Source of the DNA: Astrothelium macrocarpum | Lineage: Eukaryota; Ascomycota; Dothideomycetes; Trypetheliales; Trypetheliaceae | Assembly: GCA_021030915.1 (NCBI GenBank) | Contig: JAGEMR010000036.1 | Location: forward strand, 178,655 to 242,654 | Reading direction: 5' to 3' | Length of the DNA stretch: 64,000 nt | In this document: piece after piece, positions 47,223 to 58,821 of the stretch | Layout: the number at the start of each line of letters is the position of its first letter | Position numbering within the stretch: the stretch's first letter is position 1 | The notes under the pieces: model-generated | Told to the model about the DNA's origin: nothing | The model's database searches: none | Seen by the model: the letters and a program-made list of their open reading frames with translations, nothing else | Program-made: the position numbers and the translations under genes

Positions 47223-48282
47223 TCACCTCCTCTTCCTAGTCCAAACCCTCACAAAATCCATCTTCTCCTTCACACCCAACCCCACCCTCTTCACCCTCCC
47301 CAGTCTCGCCAACGCCTCCCCAATCCTATCCAACACCTTTTGCTCCTCCACACCCAGCCCTTCCCCTCCCTCCTCTTCCTCCTCCCTTTCCGCCGCCGCA
47401 GCCGTATTCCACGTCCCCTCCGCAATCCTCACGCGAATACAGTGCGTCGGGCGCGAATTCAGATTCCACAAAAACCGCACATACTCCCCCGGCACGGGCG
47501 TCGTGATGTCAGCGGCCGTGTAGCGCAGACTGACGGGAAAGATTTTCGTGTGCGCGGGCGCGCCCAGCAGGCTCGGACTGAAGGGCAGGATGCCGCGGCC
47601 GTTGGTCGTCGTGCACTCCGGGAACACGACGACGGCGCGGTCCGGGTGCTGCGCGAGCAGCGCGGAGAGCTCGACCAGCTGCGCGTTGCGGGGTGGGTGG
47701 AGTTTCGGGGTGGAGAGCGCGTGCAGGATGGCTTGGAGGAGTGAGATGGGCTGCACGAGCCGTGTGTGCGGGTACGAGGCTGTGAAGATGGGGTCGAAGA
47801 TGGCCGCGAGGTAGAGGGCGTCGAGGGGGGAGGTGTGGGAGGAGGCGATGATGGTGCCGGGACCGGGGAGGCGGGTGGAGGTGTGTTTCGCGAGGGAGCT
47901 AGAGGCGGGAATTTAGTGGATGGGTTTTGGTTTGTGTAGATGTGAGGGAATGTACCCTTTCTTGACGCCGTCAATTTGTAGGTCGATCCACCATATTCCT
48001 GGAGTTCCGAGTATGAGCCATAAAGCTGCTTTCTTTCCCAAAGATCCGATAGGTAGCCACTGGAAGACGAGAAAGTAGGCGAGGCTGAAGGTTAAGAGAA
48101 AGGGTATGCGGACGGCGAAGAGGAAAAGGTTTAGTGGTAGAAATGCACCGGATGGCTGAGTAGGGACTGGAAAGAAAGGCGCGATGCCGGAGCCTGAGAT
48201 AAGTCAGCAGGGCGACGAGAAGAAGTAGTAGGAAAAAGTAATTTTATCTACCTCTGTCGCGATACTGAGAATACTTTTCCAT
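47223..48282 (-). CDS. LOA1: Lysophospholipid acyltransferase, LOA1/Vps66-like (PlsC domain)
   Basis: Exons 48282-48252, 48193-47956 and 47898-47223 encode 314 aa. The N-terminus MEKYSQYRDRGSGIAPFFPVP is followed by two hydrophobic segments at ~25-60 (LFLFAVRIPFLLTFSLAYFLVF), indicating ER or lipid-droplet membrane association. The acyltransferase signature is HTSPLD (His111, Asp116), with a second block FPECTTTNGRG around Glu184. Yeast Loa1 acylates lysophosphatidic acid with oleoyl-CoA on the way to triacylglycerol. The C-terminal part contains a Glu-rich insert (~250-260) and lies in a skewed GC island. Confidence 0.87.
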
Positions 48283-48737
48283 CTGCTATGTTATGACAAA
48301 GGGAGGATGGTGGGCACGAGACATGTGGGCGGATAGGAGAGAATGTTATAGGGGCTCGGCATCAAACAGGAATAGTCGCAGGAATTTGTCATGAACGTTG
48401 AGCTGCATTTGGGATTGGTGCATGCGCAACAAGAGGGATATTGTGGTGGAGTGGGCTGCTGCAGACACAGAAATTCGGGTCTTTCACATGTTCGTCACCA
48501 ATTAATCACCAATTAATAGAGCCAGGGCAAAACATGGAGCTGAGACTGACAAAAGTCATGGCGCGGGACATGATTGGTCAGCTTGGCCGTGTCCTGGCCG
48601 CTAGCCATTGTTTACACATCCAAACATTGACCAGTCCCGATTTGACCTTGGAACCACTCGACTCTGTCTTGTCATGACGCACAAGCTTTGGATTCATATT
48701 CGCAGACAAATATCAAGTTCGCCCTCTCAGTGATGCC
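48283..48737. other. Divergent promoter, LOA1-like and kinesin genes
   Basis: A 455-bp head-to-head gap. A short direct repeat CACCAATTAAT occurs twice near 48495-48520; otherwise nothing notable. Confidence 0.45.
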
Positions 48738-51700
48738 ATGGACTACAATGAGAATGCTGTACGGCGAAAGCTCAATCATGAACACATCCTCTTGTGGGTG
48801 ACGACATTCGTTAGCTGACTGACCCTTCTTTCTCCTAGTCCATGCGCGGGTCGCAACTTCGTCCACCGTCCAAAATAGGGAGTCCTGGGAAAGGTCTGCA
48901 CGAAATGTCTGCGTCCGAAAGTAATGCGCGAACCACCGGGGCGACTTCAATGCCACCTCCCACACTAAAGCATAAACCATCAGGCCGTATGCCCATGTTC
49001 CGATCGGACCATTCAGACATCATCTAACGTGTAGATAGTACCAGAACCTACGATGAAGCGCAAGACACTGGCAGAACGTGCTGGAGAGCCACTTCGATCC
49101 AATCCTCCTGCTCCTTCAACTTCGCGTCAAATAAACTCTGCTGTCTCAAACATGGCGCAAGCTGGACCGCGCACCAACAATTTTTCATCTTCACTCTCTT
49201 CGGCTTCTTCCCGAACGACATCTGCCGCGTCTCGAACCACCTCTGCCAGCTCCACCAGAAGCGTCGTTGGTACCACGGGCCGTTCAGCAGGAAGCAATCT
49301 ACGACCACATACTGCCATGGCCAGCACAAGAACAGCTCAATCATCGATGAACGGCGCGAGTCGCCCTCCGTCGGTAAATGGGAACCACGAAACGTTTGCA
49401 CAAGAACAACCTATTCTTGGCAAACGAAAGGGTAGGATACCATCTTATATATCTTCTGCAACACCAAACACACCGGGGAGCTTTCAGTCTTTGGCGCAAC
49501 GTCAACGTCAGAAATCGCAAGCTGTTACCATCACTTCTGGCCCCTTCAAAACACCTTCCCAACCCCTACCAAAAACACCAACACAACAGATGCACCAGCG
49601 TGTAGATTCTAGTAATCAACCCTTGCGAGAACTCTCCCTTACTTCTCAATTCAACAAACTCAGAATTGTACCAAAAGACATCGACAAGCACGACAGCATG
49701 TTTGATATTGAACCACAACATCAAAGAACAAAGGCTATGTCAACACCTTCCCAAATCCCCAGACTTACTGCACCAACCCCAAATCTCCTTGATCCACCAA
49801 TTGTGTTTCGTCCAACTTGTTCACAGCATTCGCAATCTCCTTCGCCTGTATACAAATCCCCTCGTCAGCAAGCTCGCTCTCCTTCTCCCCAACGGCAATT
49901 TTTAAGTCGATTTTCTAACACTGAGGCTGCACCACTAGCGTGGGATACAAAAGGTCGACTCGAAGACATGGAATCGCTCTACGCCACATTGAAAGGCCAA
50001 TTGGATAGCACCACCTTTGACCGAAATGGTCTGGAAGAGTCTGTCAATCTTTACAAAACCAGACGTATGTGATACCTCATTTCCCCCAAAGGCTGAATCT
50101 ACATGTGATCAGTAGATGGCTACGAAGATCCTGACGCTGACTTTTCATACCATCTATAGTCAACGAATTGGAGGAAATCAGAAGGCAGTTGAGCTCATCA
50201 AATCATACACTCAAGACAGATTTGGAAGATGCAAAGGTCAAGTTATCAACAACAAATGCAGCACTCGATGATGCACGGAGAAATCATGCTCATGAAGTCG
50301 ACGATTTAGCTCGCAAACACAGAAACGAAATGGAAGATACGAATGACCGGCATCGAAGAGAGCGGGATCGGTTACGGAAAGAAGCACAGGATGAAGCGGA
50401 TGGCTTGGGAAGAAGTCATCGAGAAGAAATTGACAGACTGATTCAACAGCACAAGCAGACCCTCAATGAGCTTGACGCGCGTCTTAAAGCAGAAACGGAA
50501 GAGCAACGAAGTCAACGTCTTAAAGAAGTTCAGGAACTCAGTACCCAGATCGCTTTACAGCAGCAAAGCACCGATATCAACATGTCGAATAAAGATCGGG
50601 AAGCCCAAACCATTCGTGACGATTTAACTCGAGCAAATGCCGATTTGGGGTGTCAGAAGACTTTGAATGATGACTTGAAAAGGAAGCTTGCAGAAGCCGG
50701 TAAAAATAAACATTACATATTAAAGGACTAGTTCTTCTCTAATCTCCTATAGATGCAAACAACATAGCCATCGACACCTCAATGCGTACCATGAAGGCCA
50801 AAATCGACTTTCTGGAATCAGATAACCAAGCCCAGTCTCAAGCCTTTGCAGACCTCAACCAGAAGCTCCAAGACGCCATCAATTCCGCCAATGAAGCTCA
50901 TGACAAACTCCGCACCGAAGAGACCCTCCGCCGCAAACTCCACAATCAAGTCCAAGAACTCAAAGGCAACATCCGCGTCTTCTGCCGCGTCCGTCCCACC
51001 CTCTCCGAACCATCAAACACTGAAGCCAAAATGGCCTTTCCCGACTCCTCCACCGACGCCCGCGAACTGCACGTCCAAGGCCCCGAACACAAATCCGCGC
51101 TCGGCAAAACCAACACCTCCACGCACGCCTTCGCCTTCGACAAAGTCTTCGGGCCCACGGCCAGCAACGCGCACATCTTCGACGAAATCTCGCAGCTCGT
51201 CCAGTCCGCACTCGACGGATACAACGTATGCATCTTCTGCTACGGGCAAACGGGGTCGGGGAAGACCTTCACCATGAGCGCGCCCGCAGACGGGCTGATC
51301 GCGCGCGCGGTCGCGCAGATCTGGGGCACGGCGCAGGCGCTGCTCGACAAGGGCTGGCGCTACAGCATGAGCGGCAGCTTCGTCGAGGTCTACAACGAGA
51401 CGCTGAACGACCTGCTCGGCGCCGCGGACGAGTTCGATCGCGCCGATCGCCACCGTATCACGCATGATCTCGCGCGCGGCACCACGGAGATCAGTGGTGT
51501 TCAGAGCGTGCTGCTGGATGGGCCCGCAAGGGTAGAGGAGCTGCTGGCGAGGGCGGATCGGAATAGGAGTGTTGCTGCTACCAAGGCGAATGAGCGGAGT
51601 AGTCGTAGTCATAGCGTGTTTATTCTGAAGTTGGTTGGGGTGAATGAGGCGACGGGGGAGCGCAGCGAGGGCACGCTGAATTTGGTGGATTTGGCGGGGA

Positions 51701-52091
51701 GTGAGCGGTTGAGTCAGAGTGGTGCGGAAGGGGCGAGGTTGAGGGAGACGCAGAATATTAACAAGAGTTTGAGTTGCTTGGGAGATGTGATTGGGGCGCT
51801 GGGGCAAGGGAAGGAGGGTGGACATGTGCCGTATCGGAATAGCAAGGTATGTTTTGGATTGGAGAGGTTAAAGAGTAGTGATGTGGAAGGGAGAGTGCTG
51901 ACGATTCTAATTTCTAGTTGACATATCTGCTACAGCAGTCTTTGGGAGGGAATTCAAAGACGCTCATGTTCGTCATGATTAGTCCGCTGCAGGCACATCT
52001 CAGCGAGACATTGACGAGCTTGAAGTTTGCGACCAAGGTGCACAATACACATATTGGTACGGCGAAGAAGCAGACAAAAGTCAAGGACTGA
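48738..52091 (+). CDS. klpA: Kinesin-14 (C-terminal minus-end motor, KlpA/Kar3 type)
   Basis: Exons 48738-48797, 48839-48986, 49039-50064, 50160-50699, 50753-51846 and 51918-52091 encode 1013 aa; total length is divisible by three. The N-terminal ~330 residues are Ser/Pro-rich with the KlpA-like MKRKTLAERAGEPLR stretch. A coiled coil covers ~365-660, then the kinesin-14 neck ELKGNIRVFCRVRP leads into the motor: P-loop GQTGSGKT at ~755, switch I SSRSH at ~873, switch II LVDLAGSER at ~901. Kinesin-14 motors organise spindle and nuclear microtubules, opposing kinesin-5. The first intron (41 nt) and the exact start are the least certain; ATG 48842 is an alternative. The motor region lies in a C-then-G skewed GC island. 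Confidence 0.93.
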
Positions 52092-52939
52092 GGTAGATTT
52101 TCAGGAATTGGAGATTCCACTCGGTATCTTAGCCACTGCTTGGAAGTTCTGGCGTTGATTGATTATGATGGGATGGATGATCTGTGAGACAATGGATCGT
52201 GGTGTACAATTTCTGGTGCGCTGCTTTTGTTATTACAGCAGCAAGGCCAATATACATAGAATTTGCAACAACAAAGTTTGCTCAAAGAAGCAATACCTTT
52301 TGCCCAGAGATCGCCTCTGTACATGTAGTTGCTCTATCAGACGTTAAGCCAGAAGATGACTAAGCGGTTGCTCCTTTTTACTAAGGTACGAGGCAGATAT
52401 TAGTTGCCGGCTTGGTGCAGCTTCAACCGCCTGGATCCGGCGGTGCCCGCAACGATCAAGTGGTGGATCGACATGAATCCCATAAACAGTTAGCATCTGC
52501 ATTGCCAACAAAGAACCACGCGATAGGGTGGCCTTGAGCTTGCCTCCCGATAGGTGCGAATCCGCTTCGGCTGTGGAAGATGTGCCTGAGGCAACATTAC
52601 GATAAGATCCTCGGCGATACCTGCATCTGCAGGGCACATCCACTGGAGGCGCAGCAATCAACGACAAGGCTATAGAGAAACTTGGCCATCCCCAAAAACT
52701 CCAAGTCCTCTGGTGTTTCACGATGCGACAACGTCAGACTGAGAATCAAGCCGACGGTAAAACAAGATTCGTTCAAGCCTCAATGGTTTTTGCTTGTAGT
52801 ACGCGTTTCTGAAGACGCGTCTGTCCTTGAGTGATCTCCCGCACCTTCTTGGACTTGGCCGTCAGACCCTATACCCGTAGAACAGTGCCAAGCCTGGTAT
52901 GGTGTTGATTGACAACGCTTAGATAGGCGTCCCACAAAA
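52092..52939. other. Intergenic, kinesin 3' / lipase 5'
   Basis: 850 bp with no recognised gene or repeat. Confidence 0.45.
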
Positions 52940-54715
52940 ATGACACTTCTTGGCCGGAAGACGAAGCAGAAAGAGGCCACCAAAGCATCGGTCCAACCGC
53001 CCATCTTTCAATCTGCATCTCATCCCGCCGCCGCACAATCAACCCTCAATCTATCTTCTAACCCTCAGTTCTCTTCGGTACTGCCGTCAAAATATAATCC
53101 TGCCGACTTCCAATGGTATGGGCCCCCAGAAACGCTCTACAGACAACCAGCAACTGTATCAGCTTCACAGCCGAATCTTCCACATAGGAAAATCATTCCT
53201 CATCGTCAGAAACCGAAAAAGCAGAACCAAAATGTCAGAACGAGTCAATCCACTGCCAATCTTCAGATCGTACCAAGAAATCCAGTACCATCTCAGGATG
53301 AAAGAAAGCAGGTGTCGAGAAGTGTCACCGCACCTCCTCTGCCACCTCGTAGCGCCGAGTCTAGTGGATTTCAACATTTAACGACGCACTACATGAATCG
53401 AGGCGCTGCCCTCTATGATCAACTCTCTACCCGATTCAATGGAGTCATCACCTCCATGGACGAACAAGTCTTTACCGGCGACGAACGTGACCTCCACATC
53501 CAGCACTCCATCCCACCAACAGCTCCCACCACATCCCGAGCCGAACCCGATCCAAAATCAGCCATCCAAGCCAATCCCTCCTGCAGCAAAAACCACTTTG
53601 CCAAAGTCTGGCAATACGCCAACTCACGCCTACCCCCCCACCTCCCCCCCCTCAAACTCTACATGCCAACCTACCCCCTCCTGTGCCTCGCAGCCCAATA
53701 CTCGGAAAAAGCCTACTCCCGCCCCCCCGCATCCTCCACATACCCCCCACCCTCACAGCCCTCCCGCCCGCAAACCGAGCTCATCCCCGCCGACTGGCGC
53801 CGCGGCACCAAAGCCATGGTGCTCTCGGCCGTCGCGCGCGACGACCTGCACACCCTCGTCGTCGCCATCCGCGGCTCGCAGTCCTTCCTCGACTGGGCCG
53901 TGAACTTCCGACCCGCGCCCACGGCGCCCACGGGATTTCTCGACGACGGCGGGAACCTGTGCCATGCGGGCTTTCTCGGGGTTGCGCGCGCCATGGTCGC
54001 GCCTGTCGCGACCCGTCTGCGCACGCTCGTCGCGGAGAACCCGTCGCGGCGCCAGTACTCGCTGCTGCTGTGTGGCCACTCCGCCGGTGGCGCTGTGGCT
54101 GCGTTGCTGTTTGCGCATGTGTTGGCGCGCGAGGGGAGCGGGGTGGTGTCGGAGTTGGTGGAGCTGGCGCCGTTTTTCCGGCGCGTGCATTGTGTGACGT
54201 TTGGGGCGCCGCCGGTGAGCCTGCTGCCGTTGCAGAAGCCGGAGGAGGAGCGGTGGAGGAAGTCGTTGTTTTTTGGGTTTGTCAATGAGGGGGATCCCGT
54301 GGTGAGGGCGGATCGGCAGGTGGTGGGGAGTTTGTTGAGGTTGTATGCGAGTCCGGCGCCGGCGGAGGTCAAGGTGGAGGCGGAGTCGTCGGTGTCGGGG
54401 CAGAAGTCTTCAGACCAGAAAAGGAAAGATGGGGAGAAGTCTAAGGGGGACCAGGGGAAGGGGAAGGGGAAGGCGGTGGAATCTCGAATGCCGGTATGGA
54501 AATTACCTCCGAGTACATTGTCGAATGCTGGTCGATTGGTGTTGCTGAGGACGGAGAAGAAGGCGAATGGTGATGAGAGGGTCAAAGCGTGTGTTACGAC
54601 TGATGAACAGCTCAGAGAGGTTGTTTTTGGAGATCCGATCTGTCATTCTATGAAGCTATATGCTCAAAGGATTGAGAAGCTGGCAACCCAGGCAGTCACC
54701 GTGAGGATGCCATGA
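52940..54715 (+). CDS. Class 3 lipase-domain protein
   Basis: Single exon, 591 aa, starting at the ATG at 52940. No signal peptide, so intracellular. The first ~230 residues are Gln/Pro/Ser-rich and disordered. The lipase_3 alpha/beta-hydrolase core follows: YPLLCLAAQYSEKAYS, LVVAIRGSQSFLDWAVNF (oxyanion region), GFLGVARA, the nucleophile elbow GHSAGG with Ser381, then CVTFGAPPVS and FVNEGDPVVR, whose Asp is probably the second triad residue. A Lys-rich insert at ~480-515 separates the core from a C-terminal block ending in GDPICHSMKLYAQRIEKL, which carries the likely catalytic His. It probably hydrolyses acylglycerols or phospholipids. Core coding DNA forms a skewed GC island. Confidence 0.88.
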   Translation: MTLLGRKTKQKEATKASVQPPIFQSASHPAAAQSTLNLSSNPQFSSVLPSKYNPADFQWYGPPETLYRQPATVSASQPNLPHRKIIPHRQKPKKQNQNVRTSQSTANLQIVPRNPVPSQDERKQVSRSVTAPPLPPRSAESSGFQHLTTHYMNRGAALYDQLSTRFNGVITSMDEQVFTGDERDLHIQHSIPPTAPTTSRAEPDPKSAIQANPSCSKNHFAKVWQYANSRLPPHLPPLKLYMPTYPLLCLAAQYSEKAYSRPPASSTYPPPSQPSRPQTELIPADWRRGTKAMVLSAVARDDLHTLVVAIRGSQSFLDWAVNFRPAPTAPTGFLDDGGNLCHAGFLGVARAMVAPVATRLRTLVAENPSRRQYSLLLCGHSAGGAVAALLFAHVLAREGSGVVSELVELAPFFRRVHCVTFGAPPVSLLPLQKPEEERWRKSLFFGFVNEGDPVVRADRQVVGSLLRLYASPAPAEVKVEAESSVSGQKSSDQKRKDGEKSKGDQGKGKGKAVESRMPVWKLPPSTLSNAGRLVLLRTEKKANGDERVKACVTTDEQLREVVFGDPICHSMKLYAQRIEKLATQAVTVRMP

Positions 54716-55183
54716 TTAAAGCACTTGCGAAAATGTTGTAATTCGACGCATGAACGTAAAGCATTCCAATTACCAAAAAAGCCTCGTAAGAATAACTGAA
54801 ACTATCCAAAACGCATTGCATGGTTCGAAAAGCGTAGCGTAGACTGAGAAGTAGGTCACTTTGTACTTTAGGTTGCAACCCTGCCTGAAAACTATGTCTC
54901 TAGTTATAGGCTGAGCCGGTTGATGAGCTATAGACTTCGGCTTGGCTCGGGTCTTACGGGAAGAATGTAAGGCTGTGTAGTGCATAAGAGGGGCATCGCC
55001 ACGTTCGCTTAATCATGAGAGACAACGTAGTGATAATCGCCTTTTGATTCCTTTTATTCTACTCGAACTATCCGCTTCCTAAATAAGGCGAAATATCCAA
55101 CTTCTCATCATGGAAAAGTGACTGAGTATTTTTTATTCATTTCCACTAACATTTAATTCTCCACCTCTTCCTAGATCCATACG
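54716..55183. other. Intergenic
   Basis: 470 bp; nothing recognised. Composition falls abruptly from the GC-rich lipase gene to AT-richer accessory sequence. Confidence 0.45.
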
Positions 55184-57457
55184 ATGGGAGAGAAGCTTTG
55201 CTCGGCATGCAAGAACCTTGAAGTTGCTCAATACTTCCGACAAGAGACTCATGTCCGAAAATCAGAATCCGGATTCGTCGGCCCAAGCGAGCATGCTATA
55301 CGATTGAAATCTTTGTGGGAGGTTTACAAAACAGTAGATACCTGTGATTTCTGTAAGCTGGTGTTGAGTGCGCTGTGTAAGAGATGGGAGCCCGACAGGT
55401 GGCAGACTCCAGCCGCATACAGAGACTGGGTAATCAAACGGATTGAGCACCCGGAAATTTACCTCTACAGTTACTTATACGCAGAAGACGATTTTTGCAA
55501 AGATCCAGACTCGCCTTTGGGGGATGGATGGGAGCATTCGACAGGGCGTCGATGTTTTCGGCTTGGTATTGGGCTAAGGAGGCATATACATGATAATGTG
55601 CCGGTCATTGATCAAGCTGGCATAATACAGCTCCTGGCTACAAGCTGTAGCCTTGTTGATGCCCGTCCAAAATTCCATGGCAGAATCATCAGTCGCTACC
55701 GACCTGACCTTGAACTCGCCAAATCTTGGATTGCAGAGTGCAAAAATAAACATGGGGAACTTTGTGAAAGTCCTTCTAGAAGCACTGACAAGATCGAATC
55801 CCGGCTACCCCTCGTGAATCTTCGTGTCATCGATGTTAATCGCATGTGCCTCACTTTGATGCCTCAGGGTGGAAGATACGTGGCTTTAAGCTATTGTTGG
55901 GAGGTTTCGACTCGCCGTTATATGACAACAAGCTCAAATTTCGCCAATCTTCAGATCAGTGATTCATTGAAGGCTTGCTTTCGGACCCTTCCCACAACAA
56001 TTCAGGACGCAATCGATTGTGTACGCGAGCTCGGTGAAGCGTTTCTCTGGGTTGATGCTCTTTGTATCATTCAGGATAGTCTCGAGGATAAAACAAGGTT
56101 GATACGACAGATGGATCGGATATATGAGGACTCCTTAGTAACCATTGTATCAGCACCGTTAGAGGAACAAAGTCCATCTCAACGTGTCGGTCTTCCGGGC
56201 TATCGTGCCAGGGATGAAATGGTTTTACAAGCTACCGCGCAGATTCAAGGTCTCGACTTGTGCAATTCCTACACTAGCGTCGACTTGGTCGTCTTGAACA
56301 CCCCTTGGAGTACTCGAGCATGGACATTCCAGGAAGAGCTACTTTCTAAGAGGCGCCTCTACTTCACGTCATCTCAGGTGTACTTTCAATGTACATGTGG
56401 AGTTTTCTGCGAAGACGCCGTGGGTGAGGGTAAATCGCCCCAAGCGTACATCTATACCGGAAGTAGTCTTTGGAACATAAGCGGCCTTCATAGTAGGCTT
56501 GGGGAAGGTCAAGTTGGCAATGCAACAGCCTTATCTCGTAGCAAATTTCGAGATGCGCGGGACGCGAACACCTATTATGAACATCTGGTCGAAATTTATA
56601 CCGGAAGAGACATGACTGAGCAAGGCGATGCACTGGCAGCCCTGGAGGGGGTGCTATCAGTTCTCAGAGCGACCATGAGCACGGAATTCATATGTGGTAT
56701 CCCCGAAAAGTACTTCAACGAGGCTCTTCTTTGGATGCCATATCAGCCTCTTCGCCGCCGAAGAGCTGTCTCAAATAGAATGGACAATGAGCCTTTCCCC
56801 ACATGGACCTGGGCTGGTTGGAAAAATGGCTCAAACTACAGGAAAATGTTCTCTGGTTTCATTCGGTCGGAGGTCGATTGGTTTCTTGTTACCAAGACTG
56901 GAAGTGTTGCTCGACTTGTTCCTCAAGGACCTTCGATGCCATTTGACGGTTCCAGGCATAAGAATATAAAATCCGAGGCAAGCCCCCCTGATCCCTTCAC
57001 CGGAGTGTTAAAACGTTGTGGGCAATTGGAGGCTCATGAGCTCGAATCCTCTTGTCTGGTATGTTGGAGTAGCATAGCTAACTTTCAGTTCATGGGTGAT
57101 ACGGTTGATATGGATCAAAAATCTTCGTTGAAACCGCCAGCTTCGCATGATTATGACAACTTTGTCATTTCTGACGCTCGCTCCAGGCCTGTCGGGTCGA
57201 TCTTCATGGAAAAAACATGGTCAGATACGATTGAGAGTCAAACGAAGTTCGAATTCATGCTCCTTTCAAGATCCAACGTAGTTGATGACATAGTGCAGCC
57301 GGACGAGAGTGTTTTTCCAATGACCGAATGGTCATTTATTAATGTTATGCTTGTCAAGCGGGAAGACAATGTAGTTGAAAGGCTCGGAATTGGAGTGATC
57401 CATGAGAACGCATGGGCATTGGCCAATCCTAAAGATATGCTACTGTACATGAAATGA
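55184..57457 (+). CDS. HET-domain (heterokaryon incompatibility) protein
   Basis: Single exon, 757 aa. The N-terminus has a CSAC...CDFC cysteine pair arrangement (LCSACKNL...TCDFCKLV). The HET domain begins near residue 231 with YVALSYCWE and continues through LPTTIQDAIDCVRELGEAFLWVDALCIIQD, MDRIYEDSLVTIVSA and NTPWSTRAWTFQEELLSKRRLYFT to ~400. The remainder is the variable C-terminal part (TWTWAGWKNG). HET-domain proteins act in allorecognition and regulated cell death after hyphal fusion. No NACHT or repeat domain is attached. The frame is intact, in contrast to the decayed genes downstream. Confidence 0.93.
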   Translation: MGEKLCSACKNLEVAQYFRQETHVRKSESGFVGPSEHAIRLKSLWEVYKTVDTCDFCKLVLSALCKRWEPDRWQTPAAYRDWVIKRIEHPEIYLYSYLYAEDDFCKDPDSPLGDGWEHSTGRRCFRLGIGLRRHIHDNVPVIDQAGIIQLLATSCSLVDARPKFHGRIISRYRPDLELAKSWIAECKNKHGELCESPSRSTDKIESRLPLVNLRVIDVNRMCLTLMPQGGRYVALSYCWEVSTRRYMTTSSNFANLQISDSLKACFRTLPTTIQDAIDCVRELGEAFLWVDALCIIQDSLEDKTRLIRQMDRIYEDSLVTIVSAPLEEQSPSQRVGLPGYRARDEMVLQATAQIQGLDLCNSYTSVDLVVLNTPWSTRAWTFQEELLSKRRLYFTSSQVYFQCTCGVFCEDAVGEGKSPQAYIYTGSSLWNISGLHSRLGEGQVGNATALSRSKFRDARDANTYYEHLVEIYTGRDMTEQGDALAALEGVLSVLRATMSTEFICGIPEKYFNEALLWMPYQPLRRRRAVSNRMDNEPFPTWTWAGWKNGSNYRKMFSGFIRSEVDWFLVTKTGSVARLVPQGPSMPFDGSRHKNIKSEASPPDPFTGVLKRCGQLEAHELESSCLVCWSSIANFQFMGDTVDMDQKSSLKPPASHDYDNFVISDARSRPVGSIFMEKTWSDTIESQTKFEFMLLSRSNVVDDIVQPDESVFPMTEWSFINVMLVKREDNVVERLGIGVIHENAWALANPKDMLLYMK

Positions 57458-58622
57458 TCTATGCAACACCTCTCAACCAGGAAGAATTGGGCGTCCCCTC
57501 TGACTGGCATGAACGGTTTCGATCCGTCAATCCGTATTAGAACACAGTTGCGAGCATTGTACCGATGGCATACGTACATCCTGGAGATGCCCATTACCCC
57601 GACTTATCCGTCAGACCTTGCAATCTGAAGTTGGCGGAGATTCGCGGTCGTTACGCTTATCAGTGCTGAAAAAGTGGCGTTGTATCGAATGCGAGAGGCG
57701 TTCTGCATCATACTCAGCTATCTATCACACATGGATACATATAGATGCCATTTATCTTAGACTCGATTGCTCAAAAAGAACTGCCGCCAAAGAATAGCTA
57801 GTTGAGCTGTTCATACATAGGAAAAACGTTGCGTAGATTACAAACTAAGCGGCCGTCGCCAGGTTTCAAGGCCCGAAAGAAGACCTTGTTATAGTTCTAA
57901 AATAAGATTCGATTAATCAGCTAGAAGTAACGGAGTGTTTGAAAACTCAGATATGATCCTGTCACGATAGTCTCGCTAGCCTTGGGCGTATTGGATGATT
58001 ACGATACTTTTTAACATTAGCATGGAGCGCTGTACCAAACTTGAGTTCTAGAGACGTACAGGGCGGCATCCGTAGTGAAAATTGGGTAGAAGATGCTTTC
58101 ATTAGACATGTTCGACGATCCAGGCGTGTTGAATGAATACCGTCCAAACGCTGAAGTCGAAACATCAAAACTTTTGGGGTACTCCGTTGAAGGCTCAATG
58201 ATTCGCATGATAAGATAGCCTTATCATCAGCCATCTCTGGTTCTCTAGAGCACTCTTCGTGGACCACCAGAACGAAAGAGTTTCACAGCTGCATCCCGAC
58301 AGAAGGTTGACTGTTAGCGGTTTGGTGAGAGCTTGGCAATGAATCACGGAGTCCAGACCCGCGGAGAAATAATAGACCTTGGACGACGGCGGACGTTCAT
58401 TAAAGGACAATACATAGATCATTGATTGTGGCCGTGGCTCGATCTGCCTGTGAACTCGTGCCGAGTTCGTGACGCTCCGTCTCAGACCAAGAGCTCACAA
58501 GGTGGAACGAAAGTGGATGGGTTTCTGTCTTAGATGAAGCTGGTGCGAATGCGTCCGTGCGGAATTAGGTCAGAAATGACATTTCTCATTTTACCGGCTG
58601 TCTACCAAGTCCTAAAAACTAA
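57458..58622. other. Intergenic
   Basis: 1.2 kb of non-coding sequence between the HET gene and the disrupted Myb/SANT gene. No motif or repeat recognised. Confidence 0.45.
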
Positions 58623-58821
58623 ATGCGTCGACCGAAGATCCTGCAAGAATTGATGTTCGACCTTTGAGCGTTCGAGGTGCTTGATGCACATCCAACCGAA
58701 AAAGATGCCTAGCAGATCAGTCGTGAAGAAACTGAACGAGATGGTGACAGCCTCTTGTGGCGTGGAGATGATTGGATGCGCGGCATCCGCAAAGGATCCA
58801 ATCTCCACTCGACAAGGTTTA

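Noticed and set aside
51013..51825. Long minus-strand frame opposite the kinesin motor
   Set aside because: It is a by-product of the GC-rich, skewed codon usage on the plus strand; the plus frame carries all kinesin motifs.
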